DNA from: Flavimaricola sp.
GTDB lineage: Bacteria > Pseudomonadota > Alphaproteobacteria > Rhodobacterales > Rhodobacteraceae
Direction: 5' to 3'
DNA: 64,000 bases
NCBI GenBank assembly: GCA_020629175.1
Contig: JAHDDU010000001.1
Span: 1-64,000, forward strand
The translations under genes and the position numbers were made by a program. The stretch's first letter is position 1. Every line of letters starts with the position of its first letter. The notes under the pieces are model-generated. The model was not told the origin of the DNA. It worked only from the letters and a program-made list of their open reading frames with translations, and did no database searches. This document shows, piece after piece, positions 47,011 through 55,530 of this stretch.

Positions 47011-48573
47011 TCAGTGCCAGGCGTCCTCCATCGACGCCTTCTTGCGCGCGATGTAGTCGAGGAGCGCCTCGTCGATCGCAGGGTCGAGGTGTGGGTCTTC
47101 GTGGCTGGCAAGCTGGCTTTGCCAACGAGCCGTCGCGCGGGCCACGGCATCCTGCCCGCCCTGTTCGTGCCATGTCTCCCACGGCTGATAGTCGTCCAAC
47201 GCGCTGTCCCAATAGGCGGTCTCATAATGGCGCAGAGTATGGGCGGTGCCGAACATATGCTGGCCCGGCCCACCTTCGCGCAGGCCGTCAAGCCCGAGGG
47301 TGTCTTCGGTGACCTCGATCCCCTTGAGGTAGGCGTGCATGGCGGCGCAAACGTCAGTGTCCATGATGAATTTTTCAAATGACATAGAGAGCAGGCCGTC
47401 TAGGAACCCTGCCGAGTGAAGGATGAAGTTGGTGCCGGATTGGACCGCGGCCTTCATTGAGAACATAGCCTGCGTCATGGCCTGCGCATCAGGAAGCTTT
47501 GATGTGCTGAAGTTACCCGAACAGCGGAGCGGCAATTTCAACCGTCGCGCTAGCTGACCCATAACGAGTGACCCAAGCGCGGGTTCAGGAGTTCCGAAAG
47601 TGGGTGAGCCGGAGCGGAGGTCGAGTGAGGAGAGGAACGTGGCCAGCAGCGCAGGCGCGCCGGGGCGGACAAGCTGTGTGAGGGCCACGCCCACCATGCT
47701 TTCAGCCAGCGATTGCGCGATGGATCCGGCCATCGTGACGGGTGTCACGGCCCCGCCAAGAAGGAAGGGCAGGTGGATGGAGCCTTGGTTGCGCTCGGCG
47801 TAGGCGGTGATGCCTTGGGTCGTGATCCCGTCCCAGACCAGTGGCGAGGTGGAGTTGAAATTGCCCATGATGACGCAGTTCTTTTCCATGAACTCTGCGC
47901 CAAAGACGATTTCGGCCATTGCGATAGAATCGCGGGCCCGGTCCGGATGAGTGATGGATCCGAGGAAAGGACGATCTGAGTGTTTTATGTGAGCATAAAC
48001 CATATCAAGGTGACGTTTATTCACCGGAATATCAGTGGGTTCGCAGGTGGTACCGCCGGAATGATGCAGCCAGGGAGAAGATTGGGCCAGCCGGGTGAGT
48101 TTGACGAAATCGTCGATGGTGGCGTAGCGGCGGTTGCCCTGGGGATCCAAGATAAAGGGCGAGCCGTAGGCCGGGGCGAAGACCATCGCGTCACCGCCGA
48201 TGTCGACCGAGTTGGCGGGGTTGCGGGCGTGCTGCGTGAAGCGCTCGGGGGCGGTGCTGCACAGGCTACGGATCAGGCCCGGCTCGAAGGTGATGTTCCA
48301 AGCCTCTTCGCCAACTTTGGTGACGGTTCCGCCCGCTGCCTTAAAGCGTTCGACCGTCTCAGGGTCTTCTCGGAACTCAATTCCGATGGTGGCGAGGATC
48401 TCGTCGGCAGCGTCTTCAATCCTGCAGAGGCTGGTATCGTCGAGGAGGTCATACGTCGGAATGCGACGGGTGATGTAGGGCACTTCAAGCGTTGGATTCT
48501 GGCCAGAAATGGCGGAGCGTGTGGGCCTGCGGTTGGCGCGGCTACGACGTGGTTTTGTTGTGACGTCTGACAT
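47011..48573 (-). CDS. Trimethylamine methyltransferase (MttB) family protein, non-pyrrolysine
   Basis: A 520-residue TIM-barrel protein of the MttB superfamily: PYITRRIPTYDLLDDTSLCRIEDAADEIL near the N-terminus, with a segment containing HHSGGTTCEPTDIP and, later, KLPLRCSGNFSTSKLPDAQA. The reading frame has no in-frame amber codon, so it is the pyrrolysine-free type, some members of which demethylate glycine betaine or related quaternary amines. ATG 48573 has AGGAGA upstream. No corrinoid protein or reductive activase is adjacent. It is divergent from the TetR gene and shares an operon with the Fe-S flavoprotein. Confidence 0.85.
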   Translation of the reverse strand: MSDVTTKPRRSRANRRPTRSAISGQNPTLEVPYITRRIPTYDLLDDTSLCRIEDAADEILATIGIEFREDPETVERFKAAGGTVTKVGEEAWNITFEPGLIRSLCSTAPERFTQHARNPANSVDIGGDAMVFAPAYGSPFILDPQGNRRYATIDDFVKLTRLAQSSPWLHHSGGTTCEPTDIPVNKRHLDMVYAHIKHSDRPFLGSITHPDRARDSIAMAEIVFGAEFMEKNCVIMGNFNSTSPLVWDGITTQGITAYAERNQGSIHLPFLLGGAVTPVTMAGSIAQSLAESMVGVALTQLVRPGAPALLATFLSSLDLRSGSPTFGTPEPALGSLVMGQLARRLKLPLRCSGNFSTSKLPDAQAMTQAMFSMKAAVQSGTNFILHSAGFLDGLLSMSFEKFIMDTDVCAAMHAYLKGIEVTEDTLGLDGLREGGPGQHMFGTAHTLRHYETAYWDSALDDYQPWETWHEQGGQDAVARATARWQSQLASHEDPHLDPAIDEALLDYIARKKASMEDAWH

Positions 48574-48615
48574 GGCCAATCTCCTGACAATACTCCAGAA
48601 CTGCACACCAAAATC

Positions 48616-48627
48616 GACACATGTGTC
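48616..48627. promoter_or_regulatory. 12-bp palindrome, candidate TetR operator 1
   Basis: GACACATGTGTC is a perfect palindrome in the divergent gap between the MttB-family gene and the TetR gene. A close match (GACACTAGTGTC, 51785-51796) lies upstream of the second flavoprotein gene. The flanks on one side also agree (GTGTCGA when read in the same sense). A weaker GAC-N6-GTC element follows at 48637-48648. The assignment to the neighbouring TetR protein is inference. Confidence 0.6.
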
Positions 48628-48740
48628 AAGTTAGTTGACGCCCCTGTCGAAAAATTTGAGGATGCACATTCAATACACAAGCAATGCACAATCGATGCAG
48701 ACGCCGTGCAAATCTGTGATCAGGGTGATAAACGTCCAAA

Positions 48741-49415
48741 ATGGCGATGGATGGTAATCAGGCAGAGCGGAAGTCAGGCTGGCGCGGTTCGGAAGAGCTG
48801 TGGCTCGATGCGGCTTATCGGGTTCTCATTGACGCCGGTGTCGAGCATGTGAAGGTCGGCCCATTGGCCGCAGGGCTTGGGCTGTCTCGTACAAGCTTTT
48901 ACGGTCATTTCGAAAGCCGTGAAGCGTTACTGGATGCGTTGGTCGCGAAATGGGAAGCCAAGAACACCGGCAATCTGATCGCACAGGCCGAGGCCTATGC
49001 GGAATCGATTGCCGAAGGGCTGCTGAACGTTTTTGATTGTTGGTTCAGTAATGACCTGTTTGACGCGCGGCTCGATTTTGCAGTGCGGACTTGGGCGCTG
49101 GGCGATGCGTCATTGCGCGAACGTCTGGAGGCGACAGATCGGATTCGCATCGATGCATTGACGGCGATGTTTTTGCGCCATGGGTTTGAAACGGAGCAAG
49201 CGCGCGTAAGGGCCTACTCGGTCTATTATACGCAGATCGGTTATATCTCGATGATGGTGCGCGAGACGGTGGAGCATCGAGTTCGGCGCGTGCCGGTGTA
49301 TATTGAGACCTTTACCGGTGTGCGTCCGACCGAAGCCGAAATCGAGCGATTTGCGGCGCGGCACGGCGTTGTGGCTGCGGATGTGCTGGGGATCGGGACC
49401 GCGCGCGAGTTGTAA
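48741..49415 (+). CDS. TetR/AcrR family transcriptional regulator
   Basis: A 224-residue regulator with an N-terminal helix-turn-helix: VKVGPLAAGLGLSRTSFYGHFESREALLDAL (about 35-65). The C-terminal ligand domain is all helical and has no recognised family signature. It is divergent from the MttB-family operon across 167 bases that contain a perfect 12-bp palindrome. It probably represses the demethylation genes and itself in response to the amine substrate. AGGGTGAT precedes ATG 48741; ATG 48747 is also possible. The stop is followed by a GC-rich terminator hairpin. Confidence 0.88.
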   Translation: MAMDGNQAERKSGWRGSEELWLDAAYRVLIDAGVEHVKVGPLAAGLGLSRTSFYGHFESREALLDALVAKWEAKNTGNLIAQAEAYAESIAEGLLNVFDCWFSNDLFDARLDFAVRTWALGDASLRERLEATDRIRIDALTAMFLRHGFETEQARVRAYSVYYTQIGYISMMVRETVEHRVRRVPVYIETFTGVRPTEAEIERFAARHGVVAADVLGIGTAREL

Positions 49416-49419
49416 GCGT

Positions 49420-49453
49420 CCCCGGGGGCCAGCCCCCGGACCCCCGGAGTTTT
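49420..49453 (+). terminator. GC-rich terminator-like hairpin after the TetR gene
   Basis: CCGGGGGC and GCCCCCGG form a strong stem directly after the regulator stop. A second CCCCCGG arm follows, then TTTT at 49450-49453. Similar C/G-rich palindromes are frequent intergenic elements in Rhodobacteraceae (from memory), so it may be a repeat family member as well as a terminator. Confidence 0.55.
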
Positions 49454-49510
49454 CCGGTCAGATGAAGGTAGGGCCGCAATTGTGCCGTGCTTTTGGGGTA
49501 GTCTTGAGTG

Positions 49511-49696
49511 ATGACAATGAATCAGATCATGATCCCTTTGGGTGCATTGGTTTTCCTGGCTGTCGTGATGGGGCGGCTTCGGAGGCGGCCGAAGCGAGAA
49601 AAGGTGACGCATCGACCGCATAGTCCAAGAGTGCCTCTGGATCAGGAGGTTTTGGTCCAGGCTAATTCAGCGGGACGTGGTGAGAATACCAGTTAG
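49511..49696 (+). CDS. Possible small single-pass membrane protein
   Basis: An open frame of 61 codons starting ATG 49511. It encodes MTMNQIMIPLGALVFLAVVMG, one hydrophobic helix, followed by a basic segment RLRRRPKREK and a polar tail. The shape (short N-terminus, one helix, positive inside) is plausible for a small membrane protein, but there is no clear Shine-Dalgarno. Its 3' end overlaps the last codon of the convergent flavoprotein gene. No family is recognised; it could be a chance frame. Confidence 0.3.
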   Translation: MTMNQIMIPLGALVFLAVVMGRLRRRPKREKVTHRPHSPRVPLDQEVLVQANSAGRGENTS

Positions 49697-51717
49697 ATGT
49701 CTTTGACGAGGCGGAGGGCGTCGTAGATGGCCGCATGGGTGTTGCGGGCTGAGACGGCGTCTCCGATGCGGTAGAGGGCGTAGCCGTCCGTGTCCCACGG
49801 CTGGGGTTCGCCGGACAGGAGCGCATCGGTGTTGATGGCGCCTTTGTTGGTGCTGCCATTTTTAAGGGCAAAGTACAGGTCATCCATTGGCAGAGTGCCG
49901 TGGTTGACGACGATTTGGTCGTAGGTTTTTTCGCGGGTGAGATCGGAGTAATCGGTGCCGATGTGGGCGCGCAGTTGGTTGCCATCTTGGGTTACGCTAT
50001 TGAGGCGCCAGGAATGCGTGAAGGTCACGTCTCGGCCCTGTAGATTGCGCATGTAGGGGACGAGGTTCATGGCCATGACGTCCACAGCGAATGTGCGATC
50101 GGGGCCCATGACTTCGACGGTTGCGCCCGTCTCTGATAGGGTTTCAGCGGCCTGCATAGCGGCATGATCGCCCGCGTCGTCGTACAGCAGAACATTTTGG
50201 CCGGGTTTGACGTCGCCGGAGATGATGTCCCAGGTAGTGGCGACGAGGTCTGCGCCTGCCTCAAGAAAGTCAGTGTTGGGCAGGCCTCCGGTGGCGATGA
50301 TGACAACGTCTGGCGAAAGAGCCGTGATGTCAGCAGGCTCGGCAAAAGTATTGAAGTGGAAAGTGACGTCGCGGGCGGCGCATTGGGCCATGCGCCAGTC
50401 GATGATGCCGATCATCTCGCGCCTGCGCTTGTTCAAAGCGGTGAGGCGGATTTGGCCGCCGGGGTCGGGCTGGGCCTCAAACACCGTCACCTTATGGCCG
50501 CGGGTGGCGGCGACGCGGGCGGCCTCCAGCCCCGCGGGACCAGCGCCGACGATGACAACGTCCTTGATCGTATCAGCGGGCGGAATGTCGTGCGGCATCG
50601 TCAGCTCGCGGCCCGTGGCGGCGTTGTGGATGCAGAGCGCGTCGCCCGCTTGATAGATACGGTCGAGGCAATAGGTGGCGCCGACGCAGGGGCGGATGTC
50701 GTCTTCGCGGCCTTCGGTGATCTTTTGCACGATCTGTGGGTCGGCCATGTGGGCGCGGGTCATGCCGACCATATCGAGCTGACCGCTGGCGATGGCGTGG
50801 CGGGCGGTCGCGACATCAGGGATGCGGGCGGCGTGAAAGGTGGGCAGGCCGACCTCGGCCTTGACCCTTCCGGCGAAATCGAGGTGTGGCGCGCTGGGCA
50901 TGCCTTGCACCGGGATGACGTCGGTGAGGGCTGCGTCGGTGTGGATCTGGCCGCGGATCACGTTGAGGAAATCGAGGCCTTCGTCGCGGAACATTTTGCC
51001 GATGGCGATGCCTTCGTCGGGGGTAATGCCGCCTTTGGCCGCCTCGTCAGCGCAATAGCGGGTGCCGATGAGGAAATCGTCGCCGGTGCGGGCGCGGCAG
51101 GCGCGGTAGATATCGAGCGCGAGACGGGCGCGGTTTTCGAGGCTGCCGCCGTAGGGGGCGGGCAGCGTGTTGGTCGCGGGCGACATGAATTGATCAAGGA
51201 GGTGGCCGTAGCATTCAAGCTCGATCCCATCGAGGCCCGCCTGATACATCCGTTCAGCGGCGTCTGCGAAATCCTCGATAATCTCAGCGATCTCATGCTC
51301 TTCGATCACTTTGGGAAAGGCGCGGTGCGATGGCTCGCGGAATGGGCCGGGCGCCACGACAGGCAGCCAATCGCCCTTGGCCCAATGGGTGCGGCGGCCG
51401 AGGTGCGTCAGCTGGATCATCACGGCGCAGCCATGGTCGTGGCATTCATCGGCCAGTTTCTTCATCCAGCCAGTGACTTCGTCCTTGTAGGCCAGGATGT
51501 TATTGAACACAGGCGGGGAGTTGCGCGAGACAGCGGCGGACCCTGCGGTCATCGTCATGCCGACGCCGGCCTTAGCCCGGGCCACGTGATAAGCGCGATA
51601 GCGGTCTTTTGGCATCCCGTCTTCGGGGTAGGCGGGTTCGTGCGCCGTTGTCATGATCCGGTTTTTGATCGTGAGGTGTTTGAGCTGATAAGGCTGGAGG
51701 AGAGGATCGTTGGACAT
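49693..51717 (-). CDS. Second flavin oxidoreductase of the TMADH / dienoyl-CoA reductase family, atypical Fe-S motif
   Basis: A 674-residue protein with an FMN-binding barrel (LLQPYQLKHLTIKNRIMTTAHEPA) and a C-terminal dinucleotide domain (VVIVGAGPAGLEAARVAATRG). It parallels the first flavoprotein across the TetR gene. The cluster motif reads CVGATYC followed by a later LCIHNA, so the second of the usual four cysteines is replaced (Ala at the CxxC position). ATG 51717 has CAGGTG upstream and is preferred over a longer frame. A palindromic operator lies about 70 bases upstream. It probably acts in amine demethylation with the MttB-type gene; the substrate is unknown. Confidence 0.84.
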   Translation of the reverse strand: MSNDPLLQPYQLKHLTIKNRIMTTAHEPAYPEDGMPKDRYRAYHVARAKAGVGMTMTAGSAAVSRNSPPVFNNILAYKDEVTGWMKKLADECHDHGCAVMIQLTHLGRRTHWAKGDWLPVVAPGPFREPSHRAFPKVIEEHEIAEIIEDFADAAERMYQAGLDGIELECYGHLLDQFMSPATNTLPAPYGGSLENRARLALDIYRACRARTGDDFLIGTRYCADEAAKGGITPDEGIAIGKMFRDEGLDFLNVIRGQIHTDAALTDVIPVQGMPSAPHLDFAGRVKAEVGLPTFHAARIPDVATARHAIASGQLDMVGMTRAHMADPQIVQKITEGREDDIRPCVGATYCLDRIYQAGDALCIHNAATGRELTMPHDIPPADTIKDVVIVGAGPAGLEAARVAATRGHKVTVFEAQPDPGGQIRLTALNKRRREMIGIIDWRMAQCAARDVTFHFNTFAEPADITALSPDVVIIATGGLPNTDFLEAGADLVATTWDIISGDVKPGQNVLLYDDAGDHAAMQAAETLSETGATVEVMGPDRTFAVDVMAMNLVPYMRNLQGRDVTFTHSWRLNSVTQDGNQLRAHIGTDYSDLTREKTYDQIVVNHGTLPMDDLYFALKNGSTNKGAINTDALLSGEPQPWDTDGYALYRIGDAVSARNTHAAIYDALRLVKDI

Positions 51718-51784
51718 GGGCGCACCTGGGGTGTTGATTTGCCTGAGCGTAGCGGTGCCAATTGGCGGCGTCATCCCAAAAAGT

Positions 51785-51808
51785 GACACTAGTGTCGAAA
51801 TATTCGAC
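51785..51808. promoter_or_regulatory. 12-bp palindrome, candidate TetR operator 2, with an overlapping inverted repeat
   Basis: GACACTAGTGTC (51785-51796) is a perfect palindrome differing from operator 1 only in the central two base pairs. It overlaps GTCGAA-ATA-TTCGAC (51794-51808). It lies upstream of the second flavoprotein gene and downstream of nothing else on that strand, so it fits a promoter operator. Confidence 0.6.
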
Positions 51809-51886
51809 ATCCCCGTTTCTGAACTGATCGGTCTGGTCCTTGCACTGCAAGCACGTTACGCATGGTTTGAGTAAGGGAGACCGGGC

Positions 51887-52813
51887 ATGGCACCGATTGT
51901 CGAGGTCAGCAATCTGACCAAAACCTACAAGGGCGGATTTCAGGCGCTTGGTGGGGTCAATCTTGAGATTGAAGAGGGCGAGATCTTGGCGCTTCTCGGA
52001 CCGAACGGGGCTGGCAAGACGACGCTGATCTCGACCATCTGTGGGATCGTGACGCCGACGGCGGGGAGCGTCCGTGTGGGTGGGCATGACACGATCACGG
52101 ACTATCGTGCAGCCCGGAGTCTCATTGGGCTGGTGCCACAGGAACTGACCCTGGAGCCCTTTGAGACCGTGATGAACACCGTGCGCTTGTCGCGCGGATT
52201 GTTCGGCAAGCCCAAAGATGACGCGCATATCGAGAAAGTTCTGCGCCAGCTGTCGTTGTGGGACAAGAAAGACAACAAGATCATGATGCTTTCCGGCGGT
52301 ATGAAGCGGCGGGTGCTGATTGCCAAAGCGTTGAGCCATGAGCCGCGGGTGTTGTTTCTGGATGAGCCAACAGCGGGCGTTGATGTCGAGCTGCGGCGCG
52401 ACATGTGGGATGTCGTTGAGGAGCTGCGCAAAACAGGCGTGACGATCATCCTGACGACGCATTATATCGAAGAAGCAGAAGCGATAGCAGACCGTGTTGG
52501 GGTGATTGCGAAGGGTGAAATTCTGCTGGTGCAGGACAAGGCCGAGCTGATGGCGCAGATGGGGCAGAAACAGTTGCAGATCGATATTGCGACCCCCGTC
52601 AGCACATTGCCGGTGAGCCTTGTAGACCGTGGGCTGACGGTCGAAGAAAGTGGGACCCGGCTGATCTACACCTACGATACCCGGGCAGAGCGCACTGGTA
52701 TCACGGCGCTGCTGAACGATCTGCAGGCCGAAAACATTCAGATGACGGATTTGTCGACCACGCAATCTTCGCTTGAGGAGATATTCGTTGGACTTGTGAA
52801 GGAAAGCGCATGA
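51887..52813 (+). CDS. yadG: ABC transporter ATP-binding protein (YadG-like)
   Basis: A 308-residue ATPase of an ABC-2 type exporter. It has GPNGAGKTT (Walker A), [15 protein letters not shown] (signature), [11 protein letters not shown] (Walker B) and [10 protein letters not shown] (switch His). The length, the [13 protein letters not shown] segment and the C-terminal [12 protein letters not shown] closely resemble E. coli YadG. AAGGGAGA precedes ATG 51887. The permease gene overlaps its stop by 4 bases. The exported substrate is unknown. Confidence 0.9.
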   Translation: MAPIVEVSNLTKTYKGGFQALGGVNLEIEEGEILALLGPNGAGKTTLISTICGIVTPTAGSVRVGGHDTITDYRAARSLIGLVPQELTLEPFETVMNTVRLSRGLFGKPKDDAHIEKVLRQLSLWDKKDNKIMMLSGGMKRRVLIAKALSHEPRVLFLDEPTAGVDVELRRDMWDVVEELRKTGVTIILTTHYIEEAEAIADRVGVIAKGEILLVQDKAELMAQMGQKQLQIDIATPVSTLPVSLVDRGLTVEESGTRLIYTYDTRAERTGITALLNDLQAENIQMTDLSTTQSSLEEIFVGLVKESA

Positions 52814-53571
52814 ACTTTGCAGCGGTAAAGGCCATCTACCTCTACGAGATGGCGCGGTTTTGGCGGACGCTTTTGCAGAGCTTTGTCTCGCCAGTGATTT
52901 CCACATCGCTGTACTTTGTGGTTTTTGGGGCCGCGATTGGCAGCCGGATTGATCAGGTTGAAGGGGTGTCTTACGGCGCCTTTATCGTGCCGGGTCTGAT
53001 CATGCTGTCTGTGATGACGCAGGCGACGTCGAACGCGTCCTTTGGCATCTACTTCCCCAAGTTCATCGGGACGATTTATGAGCTGTTGTCGGCACCGGTG
53101 AACTTTCTGGAGATTGTCGTGGGCTATGTCGGGGCGGCGGCGACAAAGTCGCTGTTCATCGGCGTCGTGATCCTCGCCACGGCGGCGCTTTTTGTCGATC
53201 TCGAAATTCAGCATCCCTTTGCGATGCTCGCCTTCCTCGTGCTGACCTGCATCAGCTTTAGCCTTTTGGGTTTCATAATTGGCATCTGGGCGGGAAATTT
53301 TGAGCAGTTGCAACTCATCCCGCTGCTGATCATCACGCCGCTCGTGTTCCTAGGAGGGTCGTTTTACTCGGTCTCTATGCTACCGCCGGTGTGGCAGACG
53401 ATCACGCATTTTAACCCGGTTTTGTATCTGATCTCTGGGTTTCGCTGGGCGTTCTTTGGGCAGGCGGACGTGCCGATTGGGCTCTCGCTCTTGGCGATCG
53501 CGCTCTTCACTGGCCTGTGCCTCGCCGCGATTGCGTGGATTTTCCGCACCGGTTGGCGCATTCGGCAATAG
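52810..53571 (+). CDS. yadH: ABC-2 type transporter permease (YadH-like)
   Basis: A 253-residue membrane protein with six hydrophobic segments. It has the ABC-2 signature region [33 protein letters not shown] near residue 160-190. It pairs with the ATPase encoded just upstream through an ATGA overlap. Start [20 protein letters not shown] is typical of the YadH family. What it exports is unknown. Confidence 0.9.
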   Translation: MNFAAVKAIYLYEMARFWRTLLQSFVSPVISTSLYFVVFGAAIGSRIDQVEGVSYGAFIVPGLIMLSVMTQATSNASFGIYFPKFIGTIYELLSAPVNFLEIVVGYVGAAATKSLFIGVVILATAALFVDLEIQHPFAMLAFLVLTCISFSLLGFIIGIWAGNFEQLQLIPLLIITPLVFLGGSFYSVSMLPPVWQTITHFNPVLYLISGFRWAFFGQADVPIGLSLLAIALFTGLCLAAIAWIFRTGWRIRQ

Positions 53572-53616
53572 GCGGCACCCTTGCCCCGGCTGGCTGTGCA
53601 GCCTACATCGCTAGGC

Positions 53617-54411
53617 ATGAGCCGCTGGAATCCGTTCAAACCTTCGCCGCCTATGGTTGCCGTCATTCGACTGCAGGGCGCTATCGCTAATGCGGGCCGC
53701 GGTCTTGATGATCCGGGGCTGGCGCCAGTGATCGAAAAAGCCTTTGCAAAGGGTAAGCCCAAGGCCGTCGCGCTGCAGATCAATTCGCCGGGGGGCAGCC
53801 CTGTTCAATCCTCGCTCATCGCGGCGCGGATCAAGCGGTTGTCTGAGGAAAAAGGTATTCCCGTCTTTGCGTTTGTTGAGGATGTGGCAGCCTCGGGGGG
53901 CTATTGGCTCGCGTGTGCGGCGGATGAGATATTCATCGATGACACCTCAATGCTGGGATCTATCGGCGTGATCTCGGCCGGATTTGGTCTCAACGACCTG
54001 ATTGACCGGTACGGGGTGGAGCGACGCGTCCACACGTCGGGGACCTCAAAGTCCATGCTGGACCCGTTCCGGGCGGAAAAGCCCGAGGATGTCGCGCGGC
54101 TGAAAGGTTGGCTGGATGACATCCATCAGGTCTTTATCGCGCATGTCAAAAAATGTCGTGGCGACAGGCTCGCTGATGATCCTGCCCTGTTCTCGGGCGA
54201 GGTCTGGATCGGGCAGAAGGCCATCGATCAAGGATTGGCCGATGGGATCGGGCATCTCGTGCCCGTCATGAAAGAGCGGTTTGGCGACAAGGTTCGGTTC
54301 CGGCGCTATGGCCAGAAAAAGGGCCTGCTGGCCCGGTTCGGCGCACAGATAATCGCAGGCGCCGAAGGGCATCTGGCGGACCGTGCCGCCTTTTCGCGGT
54401 TTGGACTATAA
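53617..54411 (+). CDS. S49 family signal-peptide-peptidase-like protease (SppA/SohB type)
   Basis: A 264-residue serine peptidase. VAASGGYWLACAAD contains the catalytic Ser and GTSKSMLDPF the catalytic Lys of the Ser-Lys dyad. LQINSPGGSPVQSS is the conserved glycine loop. It is short, corresponding to a single SppA domain, and lacks an obvious N-terminal helix. The ATG at 53617 is preferred over a TTG at 53581, although the Shine-Dalgarno is weak. A 55-residue membrane protein gene starts on the base after its stop. Confidence 0.85.
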   Translation: MSRWNPFKPSPPMVAVIRLQGAIANAGRGLDDPGLAPVIEKAFAKGKPKAVALQINSPGGSPVQSSLIAARIKRLSEEKGIPVFAFVEDVAASGGYWLACAADEIFIDDTSMLGSIGVISAGFGLNDLIDRYGVERRVHTSGTSKSMLDPFRAEKPEDVARLKGWLDDIHQVFIAHVKKCRGDRLADDPALFSGEVWIGQKAIDQGLADGIGHLVPVMKERFGDKVRFRRYGQKKGLLARFGAQIIAGAEGHLADRAAFSRFGL

Positions 54412-54579
54412 ATGCTGGCCAAGATTATCGTCTTCTTTTTGATCGGGATGATGGCTTTGGCCATGATCGGCAAACTTCGGTTTCCCGGACAGGCCCGCCT
54501 CGCAGAGGCAAAGTGCAAACGCTGCGGCCGGTTCCGCATCGGCAAAGGACCCTGCAGCTGTTTGAAGGACGGGCGCTGA
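54412..54579 (+). CDS. Small membrane protein with CxxC...CxC tail
   Basis: A 55-residue gene begins ATG at 54412, directly after the peptidase TAA, and ends TGA at 54577-54579, directly before the exchanger ATG, so it is packed in the operon. Residues 1-20 (MLAKIIVFFLIGMMALAMIG) form one membrane helix. The cytoplasmic tail contains CKRCGRFRIGKGPCSC, a CxxC...CxC set that could bind zinc. The zero-base junctions on both sides and the metal-site pattern argue that it is a real gene. No named family is recognised. Confidence 0.7.
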   Translation: MLAKIIVFFLIGMMALAMIGKLRFPGQARLAEAKCKRCGRFRIGKGPCSCLKDGR

Positions 54580-55530
54580 ATGGATTGGGTCTATGTCGTA
54601 TTGGGTTTGGTGATTTTGCTCTTGGCCGGGGACGCTTTGGTCAAAGGGGCCGTCAACCTTGCTCTGCGGTTGGGCATTCCTGCATTGATCGTCTCTCTCA
54701 CGATAGTGGCTTTTGGCACATCGGCGCCGGAGCTGTTGGTGTCAGTCAAAGCGATTTTGGATGATGCGCCGGGCCTGGCCTTGGGCAATGTCGTCGGGTC
54801 AAATACCGCGAACGTTCTGCTGGTGTTGGGCGTGCCTGCCTTGCTGGCCACGATGCACACGAGCGATTGCGACACGCGCGCAAGCTACTTCCAGATGTTA
54901 GGGGCAACGGCGCTCTTTGTGGTGCTCTGTTGGTTCGGACCGCTGACGTGGATTTCCGGCCTTATCCTTCTGGCAGCACTTGCAGCCATGCTTTTGTACG
55001 CAGCGCGTGCGTCGATGCAGCATCGGGCGGAGGCCAAGGAGGCTGCAGATGAGGAAGAAGAGGTCGAAGGCGCTGATCCCAATATCGCGGGTTGGAAGAT
55101 CGCCGTGTTTTTGGTGCTTGGCATAATTGGTCTGCCCCTCGGTGCGGATTTGTTGGTGGATGGTGCCCGTAATATCGCGCGTGATTTTGGCGTCTCAGAT
55201 GCGGTGATCGGGCTCACGGTTGTTGCCATCGGGACATCACTGCCAGAGCTTGCAACGACCGTTGTCGCCGCTCTGCGCAAGCAGGCGGATGTGGCGATTG
55301 GCAACGTTATCGGATCTAACATGTTCAACCTGTTGGGGATCATGGGCGTTGCGAGCCTTGTGGGGGCAATTCCCGTTGATCCGGAATTCTTCCGCTTTGA
55401 TCTTTGGGTCATGGTCGGCGCGTCACTGCTCCTCTTCCCACTGGTGATGATGGGGCGCGACCTGACGCGAGGGTGGGGCATTGGCCTGTCCGCGCTCTAC
55501 ATCGCCTATATTGCGATGGCGCTGACGTGA
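54580..55530 (+). CDS. Calcium/sodium antiporter (CaCA family, YrbG-like)
   Basis: A 316-residue membrane antiporter with ten or so hydrophobic segments in two repeats. Each repeat carries the alpha-motif: AFGTSAPELLVSV...GNVVGSNTANVLLVLG in the first half and AIGTSLPELATTV...GNVIGSNMFNLLGIMG in the second. An acidic loop (AADEEEEVEGAD) separates the halves. It would exchange Ca2+ for Na+ or H+. The start abuts the small membrane protein gene and the stop overlaps the SDR gene by 4 bases. Confidence 0.92.
   Translation: MDWVYVVLGLVILLLAGDALVKGAVNLALRLGIPALIVSLTIVAFGTSAPELLVSVKAILDDAPGLALGNVVGSNTANVLLVLGVPALLATMHTSDCDTRASYFQMLGATALFVVLCWFGPLTWISGLILLAALAAMLLYAARASMQHRAEAKEAADEEEEVEGADPNIAGWKIAVFLVLGIIGLPLGADLLVDGARNIARDFGVSDAVIGLTVVAIGTSLPELATTVVAALRKQADVAIGNVIGSNMFNLLGIMGVASLVGAIPVDPEFFRFDLWVMVGASLLLFPLVMMGRDLTRGWGIGLSALYIAYIAMALT

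Noticed and set aside
46030-47382. Plus-strand open frame of about 450 codons across the first flavoprotein and MttB-type genes
   Set aside because: It crosses two well-supported genes on the other strand and has no recognisable protein features.
47011-48573. Pyrrolysine-containing MttB
   Set aside because: The frame runs through without an in-frame TAG, and no pyl genes are in the window.
50164-51786. Plus-strand open frame of about 540 codons opposite the second flavoprotein
   Set aside because: The codon pattern is a mirror of the GC-rich flavoprotein gene and no motif is seen.
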